From the NCBI GenBank assembly GCA_946612055.1, contig CAMOEH010000044.1, forward strand, positions 1 to 8,544: a stretch of 8,544 bases of DNA. Reading direction: 5' to 3'. The position numbers and the translations under genes were made by a program. Source of the DNA: an uncultured Bacillota bacterium (lineage in GTDB: Bacteria > Bacillota_I > Bacilli_A > RFN20 > CAG-826). Of the stretch, positions 4,079-8,544 are shown in pieces. Within the stretch, counting starts at the first letter, position 1; every line of letters starts with the position of its first letter. The notes under the pieces are model-generated. The model saw nothing but the letters and a program-made list of their open reading frames with translations, ran no database searches and was not told the origin of the DNA.

Positions 4079-6808
4079 ATGGCTGAAAAGAATTCCTATG
4101 AAACCAAAAGCGCTTTAGAGACGCTTGAGGAATTTTCCGTCGATCCAAACGTAGGACTTAGTTCCGAGCAGGTAGAAGAATCTGCCAAGAAATGCGGTCC
4201 TAACAAACTCGAGGAAAAGAAAAGAGATCCTTGGTACAAGATTTTCTGGGGCAACATCAAAGACCCCATGACCTTGATTTTGGCCATTGCGGCCATCATT
4301 TCCTTGGTCCTTGGCATCATCGCGATGAATAAGCCAGTCGATGATCCTGGTCACGAAGGTCCTGAAGCTCTTGCTGACGTCTTCATCATCTTCGGCGTTG
4401 TCATCATTAACGCGGTCATTGGAACCGTCCAAGAAATGAAAGCCGAAAAAGCCTTGGAAGCGTTGAAGAAGATGTCTGCTCCTACGGCTACAGTCCGCCG
4501 CAACGGGGAACTCCTCGAAATCAAAGCCGAAGAGCTCGTCGTTGGCGATATCGTCGTTTTGGAAGAAGGACGTACGGTCCCTGCCGATTTGCGTCTAATT
4601 AAATCCATCTCCTTGAAAGCGGACGAATCTTCGCTTACTGGTGAATCTTTGCCAGTAGAAAAAGATGCCGATATGGTCTTGACCGAATCTTCGGGTATCG
4701 GAGACCGCGTCAACGAAGTCTTCATGTCTACCCCGGTTGTCTATGGCAGGGGCGAAGGTGTCGTCATCGCCACGGGCATGAATACGGAAATCGGGAAAAT
4801 CGCTTCGATGCTTTCAGGCGAAGGCGAAGAAGAAACTCCGCTCCAGAAGCAACTTGGCAAGCTTTCCAAATTCCTTGGTTTATTAACCATTGCCATTGTT
4901 GTTTTAATGCTCATCGTCAAAATCATTTGGGCGATCGCAACCTCTTCTTTGGCCACCGAATGGAGCCAGGCACTTCTAGATTCGGTTGCTCTTGCTGTTG
5001 CGGCTATCCCAGAAGGATTGACTGCTGTCGTTACGATCGTCTTGGCTATGGGTATGACGAAGATGGTCAAGGTCAATACCATCGTTCGCCGCCTTGCCTC
5101 GGTTGAGACGCTTGGCGCCGTCTCCGTGATTTGCTCAGATAAAACCGGAACCCTCACCCAAAACAAGATGACCGTCGTCCGCGCCTATTGCGACGAGACG
5201 ATTTATAAGCAAGAAGAATTCGACGTTCAAAAGCTTTCCTTGCTTGCTACGGGCATGTCCTTATGCTCTGACGCCAATGTTGATGGCGGGGTTTATGGCG
5301 ATCCTACTGAAGTAGCCCTTGTTGAATTTGCCAATTCGTTCAATTTACATAAGAAAGCTCTTGAAGAAGCGACTCCTCGTATTGACGAAATGCCTTTCGA
5401 TTCCGTCCGTAAGATGATGTCGACCATGCATCAAGAAGGCGATAAGAAAATCGTCTACACCAAAGGTGCAATGGACCAAATCCTCAAAAACACCGTCTCC
5501 ATCCTCATCAATGGGAAAGTTCGCCCGATCACGCAGGAAGACAAAAAACGCATCGTCGAAGCGGCTGGATCGATGTCTTCTGATGCCCTTCGCGTCCTCG
5601 CCCTTGCCATCAGTGAGAAAGAAGAAATTAACGAAAACGATTTGACCTTCGTTGGCCTTGTTGGCATGGTTGATCCTCCTCGTCCTGCTGCTAAGCCGGC
5701 GGTTGCCACTTTGAAGAAAGCGGGCATCACCACCATCATGATCACCGGCGACCACAAAGACACGGCCTTCGCCATCGCTAGAGAACTTGGCATTGCCGAA
5801 GATGCTTCCCAATGCATGTCCGGTGATCAAATCGATGCCTGCACCGATGAAGAATTGCAGGAAAAGGTTAAGACTGTGCGTGTATTTGCTCGCGTTTCAC
5901 CTTCCAATAAAGTCTCCATTGTCAAAGCGGTTAAAGCCAATGGTATGATCGCGGCGATGACCGGAGATGGCGTTAACGATGCTCCATCTTTAAAAGCGGC
6001 TGATATCGGCATCGCCATGGGTATCACCGGCACTGACGTTGCTAAAGGCGCCGCGGATATGGTTCTTACCGACGATAACTTCGCTTCAATTGAAAAAGCC
6101 GTTGAAGAAGGACGTGGCATCTACGCCAACATCAAGAAGACAATCCTCTTCCTCCTTTCTTCCAATATCGGTGAAGTCGTGTGTATGTTCATCGGGGCAT
6201 GCTGCGGACTTCCTTCCCCCCTTATCGCGATCCATTTGCTTTGGGTCAACCTCATCACCGACTCTCTCCCCGCCGTTGCTTTGGGCGCGGATAAGAAACC
6301 AGACGACATCATGAACGAGAAGCCTCGCGATGCCAAAGAATCGATCTTCTCTCACGGTGGTTATGCCTTGACCTTTGGCTATGGCATATTGATTGGCGTT
6401 GCCACCTTGGTTGCGTTCTTGGTCAATCCTTGGCAAGCCGGTTGCTTCTCCATTCATGACATCATCACTTATTTCAATGACGAAGCTGCTTTAGAGACTT
6501 CGCAGGCGATGGCCTTCTGTGTCTTGTCCTTCTCCGAACTCTTCCACATGCTAGGCATGGTATCCACGAAAAAGAGCTTCGTCATGGTTTTCAAGGACAA
6601 GAACCCGCTTCTTTGGATCTCCTTCTTCCTTGGCTTGGCGCTTCAGTTCTTCGTCATCTTCACTCCTGGGGTCAACACCATCTTCAAGATCGTTCCTCCA
6701 AAAGGATTGGATTGGGTTTGGGTGTTTGCTTTGGCCATCAGCCCATTGGTCGTCCATGAGATTGTGGCCTTGTGCCTATTCATCAAAAGGAAGGCTAAGA
6801 AACAATAA
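4079..6808 (+). CDS. P2A-type calcium-transporting ATPase (SERCA-like)
   Basis: This complete 909-residue P-type ATPase pumps Ca2+ out of the cytoplasm, driven by ATP. In order: N-terminal cation-ATPase segment; actuator loop TGES (187-190); helix 4 with AVAAIPEGL (E312); phosphorylated Asp in DKTGTLT (D354); nucleotide-binding KGA (K462); TGD (556-558); and hinge TGDGVNDAP (628-636). Helix 5 carries SSNIGE (N696, E699), helix 6 WVNLITD (N724, T727, D728) and helix 8 FSELFHML (E820). These align with the SERCA residues N768, E771, N796, T799, D800 and E908, and E312 with E309, so both Ca2+ sites appear intact. Relatives include B. subtilis YloB, cyanobacterial PacL and Listeria LMCA1. AGGGAG (4065-4070), 8 bases upstream, fixes the start. 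A promoter at 3997-4024 and a terminator at 6815-6845 make it monocistronic. Mn2+ transport cannot be excluded. Confidence 0.97.
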   Translation: MAEKNSYETKSALETLEEFSVDPNVGLSSEQVEESAKKCGPNKLEEKKRDPWYKIFWGNIKDPMTLILAIAAIISLVLGIIAMNKPVDDPGHEGPEALADVFIIFGVVIINAVIGTVQEMKAEKALEALKKMSAPTATVRRNGELLEIKAEELVVGDIVVLEEGRTVPADLRLIKSISLKADESSLTGESLPVEKDADMVLTESSGIGDRVNEVFMSTPVVYGRGEGVVIATGMNTEIGKIASMLSGEGEEETPLQKQLGKLSKFLGLLTIAIVVLMLIVKIIWAIATSSLATEWSQALLDSVALAVAAIPEGLTAVVTIVLAMGMTKMVKVNTIVRRLASVETLGAVSVICSDKTGTLTQNKMTVVRAYCDETIYKQEEFDVQKLSLLATGMSLCSDANVDGGVYGDPTEVALVEFANSFNLHKKALEEATPRIDEMPFDSVRKMMSTMHQEGDKKIVYTKGAMDQILKNTVSILINGKVRPITQEDKKRIVEAAGSMSSDALRVLALAISEKEEINENDLTFVGLVGMVDPPRPAAKPAVATLKKAGITTIMITGDHKDTAFAIARELGIAEDASQCMSGDQIDACTDEELQEKVKTVRVFARVSPSNKVSIVKAVKANGMIAAMTGDGVNDAPSLKAADIGIAMGITGTDVAKGAADMVLTDDNFASIEKAVEEGRGIYANIKKTILFLLSSNIGEVVCMFIGACCGLPSPLIAIHLLWVNLITDSLPAVALGADKKPDDIMNEKPRDAKESIFSHGGYALTFGYGILIGVATLVAFLVNPWQAGCFSIHDIITYFNDEAALETSQAMAFCVLSFSELFHMLGMVSTKKSFVMVFKDKNPLLWISFFLGLALQFFVIFTPGVNTIFKIVPPKGLDWVWVFALAISPLVVHEIVALCLFIKRKAKKQ

Positions 6809-6814
6809 GGAAAT

Positions 6815-6845
6815 AGGGCGCGCCTAACGAGCGCGCCTTTCTTTT
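6815..6845 (+). terminator. Intrinsic terminator of the calcium ATPase gene
   Basis: GGCGCGC (6817-6823) and GCGCGCC (6831-6837) enclose loop CTAACGA and are followed by TTTCTTTT. The hairpin starts about 8 bases after the stop codon. Confidence 0.9.
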
Positions 6846-6870
6846 ATCGGAAAGAAAAACTTTTCGCTTC

Positions 6871-6899
6871 TTGTAAACTTGTCGCGGCGACATTATATT
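6871..6899 (+). promoter_or_regulatory. Promoter of tRNA-Thr
   Basis: TTGTAA (6871-6876) and TATATT (6894-6899) are separated by exactly 17 bases. Transcription would start near 6906, only about 3 bases before the mature tRNA 5' end. Confidence 0.65.
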
Positions 6900-6908
6900 T
6901 ATATCCGC

Positions 6909-6984
6909 GCCGCCTTAGCTCAACTGGCAGAGCAACGGTATCGTAAACCGTAGGTTGCTGGTTCGATTCCGGCAGGCGGCACCA
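6909..6984 (+). tRNA. tRNA-Thr (anticodon CGT)
   Basis: A full 76-base cloverleaf can be drawn. The acceptor stem is GCCGCCT (6909-6915) with AGGCGGC (6974-6980). The D stem is GCTC/GAGC. The anticodon stem ACGGT/ACCGT encloses loop ATCGTAA with anticodon CGT (6942-6944), reading the Thr codon ACG. The T stem is GCTGG/CCGGC with loop TTCGATT. Discriminator A and an encoded CCA occupy 6981-6984. It has its own promoter and terminator and stands alone. Confidence 0.97.
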
Positions 6985-6991
6985 TAATCGT

Positions 6992-7010
6992 ATACATACT
7001 TTGATACATA
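6992..7010. repeat. Direct repeat ATACATA beside the tRNA 3' end
   Basis: ATACATA occurs at 6992-6998 and 7004-7010, separated by CTTTG, starting 8 bases after the tRNA CCA. Short direct repeats beside a tRNA can be recombinase-binding sites, but AT-rich 7-mers also arise by chance. No integrase is visible. Confidence 0.3.
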
Positions 7011-7032
7011 AGTGGAATATGCGAAAAACCGC

Positions 7033-7066
7033 AAAAATGCTCAGAAATGGGCATTTTTCTTATTTA
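7033..7066 (+). terminator. Intrinsic terminator downstream of tRNA-Thr
   Basis: AAAAATGCTC (7033-7042) pairs with GGGCATTTTT (7049-7058), 10 bp with one G-U, around loop AGAAAT. CTTATTTATT follows. It ends the tRNA transcript about 50 bases past the mature 3' end. Confidence 0.8.
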
Positions 7067-7148
7067 TTAGCCGCGTAACCATTTTGGTTGATGGGCTTCC
7101 ATTGGTGCAAATGAACTAAAGAAAACGGCATCTCTGTAGACAAAACTT

Positions 7149-7179
7149 TTGACATAAAAAGGGTGTTTCGAGATAAAAT
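7149..7179 (+). promoter_or_regulatory. Candidate distal promoter of clpB
   Basis: A perfect TTGACA (7149-7154) is followed by TAAAAT (7174-7179) with a 19-base spacer, longer than the ideal 17. It would start transcription near 7186, about 97 bases before the clpB ATG and upstream of CIRCE. Confidence 0.35.
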
Positions 7180-7188
7180 TCAAAAAAG

Positions 7189-7205
7189 TAATAACATAGT
7201 TATTA
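7189..7205. promoter_or_regulatory. Interrupted palindrome TAATAAC-ATA-GTTATTA, possible operator
   Basis: The 7 bp arms are perfect and surround a 3-base centre, ending 11 bases before the CIRCE element. It does not resemble the CtsR box (GGTCAAA repeats). It could bind a second heat-shock regulator or be an AT-rich coincidence. Confidence 0.3.
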
Positions 7206-7216
7206 ATAAAAAATTT

Positions 7217-7243
7217 TTAGCACTCTCACTTGCCGAGTGCTAA
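7217..7243. promoter_or_regulatory. CIRCE element (HrcA operator)
   Basis: TTAGCACTC (7217-7225), nine bases, then GAGTGCTAA (7235-7243): an exact match to the CIRCE consensus TTAGCACTC-N9-GAGTGCTAA. HrcA binds this dyad and represses heat-shock genes until stress inactivates it. The -35 box of the clpB promoter lies inside the element, so bound HrcA would block RNA polymerase. Confidence 0.97.
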
Positions 7244-7257
7244 TTTAGTGGTACAAT
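7230..7257 (+). promoter_or_regulatory. HrcA-controlled promoter of clpB
   Basis: TTGCCG (7230-7235, inside CIRCE) and TACAAT (7252-7257) are 16 bases apart. Transcription would begin near 7264, immediately before AAAAGGAGG (7266-7274), giving a leader of about 19 bases. Confidence 0.65.
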
Positions 7258-7282
7258 AGAGTTATAAAAGGAGGATTAATTT

Positions 7283-8544
7283 ATGCAAATGGAACAAATG
7301 CCTGACTATGAAAATGATAAAGATGTCCTTCAAAAATTTGGCCGTAACATTAACGAAGAAGTTAAGAAAGGGAAAATTGATCCCGTCATCGGTCGTGATG
7401 AGGAAATTAGAAAAATCATTGAAATATTAGCCAGAAAAACTAAAAACAACGTCATTCTTTTAGGCGAACCTGGCGTTGGTAAAACCGCAATACTTGAAGG
7501 TCTTGCGGAACGTATCGTCAAAGATGATGTGCCAACCATACTTAAGGATAAAATTATTTATGAATTAGATATGGGCGCATTAGTAGCGGGTGCAAAATAC
7601 CGTGGTGAATTTGAAGAGAGATTAAAAGCAGTTCTTAATAAAATTAAGGAAAGCGAAGGCAAAATCATTCTCTTTATCGATGAAATCCACCTCATTGTCG
7701 GCGCTGGTCGAGCGGATGGTGCCCTCGATGCTTCTAACATGCTCAAACCGATGCTTGCGAGAGGAGAAATCGATTGTATCGGGGCGACGACATTAAAAGA
7801 ATATCGTGAATATATTGAAAAGGACCGCGCTCTAGAAAGAAGATTCCAACCCGTTCTTATCAATGAGCCGACTGTGGAAGATACTATTTCTATATTAAGA
7901 GGATTAAAGAATAGGTTCGAATCATTCCATGGTGTGAAGATTACCGATAATGCTTTAATCGCCGCGGCAAGTTTATCCAATCGTTATTTAACATCTCGTT
8001 TCCTTCCTGATAAAGCTATCGACTTAGTGGATGAAGCTTGTGCTTCCATCAAAGTGGAACTCGCCTCTATGCCTAGTGAACTCGATGAATTAGAGAGAAA
8101 GATTAGGCAATTAGAGATCGAAAAGGCTGCTTTAAAGAAGGAGAGTGATGAAGCGAGCAAGAAGAGACTCGCGGATGTCGAAAAAGAACTCTCTTCTCTT
8201 TATGAGAAGGATAACGATCTCAAGAAGAGATGGAAACAAGAGAAAGATGAAATTCTCAAAGTTAAAGGCATTAAAGAGAAACTCGAAAAAGCGAAGTTTG
8301 ATTTGGATGTCGCTTTAAGTCATTCCGAATTCGAAGAAGCGGGTGAATTACAATATAAGACCATCCCAGAATTAGAGAAGAAATTAAAAGAGAACGATAA
8401 TTCTCAAAGTGAGAAGAAACTCTTATCCGAAGTCGTGGATGAAGAACAGATCGCCAAGATTATCTCTCGTATGACCAACATCCCTCTCAGCAAGATTGAA
8501 AAAGGCGATAGAGAGAAAGTTCTCGATTTAAAGAAGACTTTATC
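7283..8544 (+). CDS. clpB: ClpB disaggregase lacking the N-domain (3' end outside window)
   Basis: The visible 420 residues belong to the Hsp100 ATPase that threads aggregated proteins through its hexameric pore, with DnaK/DnaJ/GrpE. Nucleotide-binding domain 1 begins almost at once: VIGRDEE (35-41), Walker A GEPGVGKT (61-68), pore loop GAKYRGE (103-109), Walker B ILFIDE (129-134), sensor GATT (167-170) and Arg fingers ERRF (185-188). The coiled-coil M-domain (about 255-385), with [10 protein letters not shown] and [13 protein letters not shown], separates ClpB from ClpC and ClpA. The frame is open at the window edge, before domain 2. AAAAGGAGG, 8 bases upstream, fixes the start, so the usual N-terminal Clp_N domain (about 145 residues) is absent by design, as in some Mollicutes. 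Without it substrate engagement may differ. Regulation is by CIRCE/HrcA. TTA and AGA codons are far more common than in the ATPase gene. Confidence 0.95.
   Translation, partial: MQMEQMPDYENDKDVLQKFGRNINEEVKKGKIDPVIGRDEEIRKIIEILARKTKNNVILLGEPGVGKTAILEGLAERIVKDDVPTILKDKIIYELDMGALVAGAKYRGEFEERLKAVLNKIKESEGKIILFIDEIHLIVGAGRADGALDASNMLKPMLARGEIDCIGATTLKEYREYIEKDRALERRFQPVLINEPTVEDTISILRGLKNRFESFHGVKITDNALIAAASLSNRYLTSRFLPDKAIDLVDEACASIKVELASMPSELDELERKIRQLEIEKAALKKESDEASKKRLADVEKELSSLYEKDNDLKKRWKQEKDEILKVKGIKEKLEKAKFDLDVALSHSEFEEAGELQYKTIPELEKKLKENDNSQSEKKLLSEVVDEEQIAKIISRMTNIPLSKIEKGDREKVLDLKKTL

Larger units (their letters stand above)
7067..7216. other. AT-rich non-coding upstream region of clpB
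   Basis: I see no gene in these 150 bases on either strand. The first half has no recognisable signal. The second half holds a distal promoter candidate (7149-7179) and an interrupted palindrome (7189-7205), ending against the CIRCE element. Confidence 0.6.

Noticed and set aside
4741..5830. Long minus-strand open frames opposite the calcium ATPase
   Set aside because: They lack start signals and protein-like composition, and they lie opposite a fully conserved pump gene.
7330..7980. Minus-strand open frames opposite clpB
   Set aside because: They are antisense shadows of the conserved ATPase domain, with no start signals.
1..8544. CRISPR array, insertion sequence, phage genes or a defence/toxin cassette
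   Set aside because: I found no regularly spaced repeats, transposase or integrase motifs, terminal inverted repeats, or recognisable defence or toxin domains on either strand.

Overview
The window looks like chromosomal DNA from a moderate-GC member of the Firmicutes/Tenericutes group (Bacilli, Erysipelotrichia or a Mollicutes-related gut lineage). The evidence is strong AGGAG-type ribosome binding sites on several genes, a perfect CIRCE/HrcA operator, a Gx-transporter-type membrane protein, a SERCA-like calcium pump, a DUF2188 domain and TGG for every Trp in long intact genes. The code is therefore standard (code 11), not the Mycoplasma code. All complete genes end in TAA or TAG. The species cannot be named from this sequence alone.

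Layout. 1-258 is the 3' end of a Gx transporter family membrane protein. A strong bidirectional terminator (271-296) separates it from a convergent lipoprotein gene (326-1189, minus), whose frame is cut once by an in-frame TAA at 845-847. A divergent intergenic region (1190-1475) carries promoters and two palindromes. It leads to a 404-residue fusion protein (1476-2690): six membrane segments resembling the Pr6Pr family, an acidic-then-basic linker, and a C-terminal DUF2188 domain. Next comes a structured non-coding RNA candidate (about 2714-2896) with 6S RNA architecture and its own terminator, which runs into the 3' end of a convergent GNAT acetyltransferase gene (2877-3383, minus). A six-helix membrane protein of unknown function (3382-3993, plus) starts on the same CATG as the GNAT gene. 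A complete P2A calcium ATPase (4079-6808) follows with its own promoter and terminator. Then come tRNA-Thr(CGT) with promoter and terminator (6871-7066), an AT-rich regulatory region, and a CIRCE-controlled clpB that lacks the N-domain and runs off the window end.

Functionally these are mostly independent single-gene units, each with its own promoter or terminator, rather than one pathway. Themes are membrane and ion homeostasis (Gx transporter, Ca2+ pump, two uncharacterised membrane proteins), surface lipoprotein, RNA-level regulation (possible 6S RNA) and heat-shock proteostasis (clpB under HrcA). Codon choice changes clearly between the ATPase and clpB (many more TTA and AGA codons in clpB), with the change falling at or after the tRNA gene.

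I found no CRISPR array, insertion sequence, defence cassette or convincing novel multi-gene system. The most interesting items are the 6S-like RNA, the membrane/charged-linker/DUF2188 fusion, the singly interrupted lipoprotein gene, and the CIRCE-controlled N-domain-less clpB.
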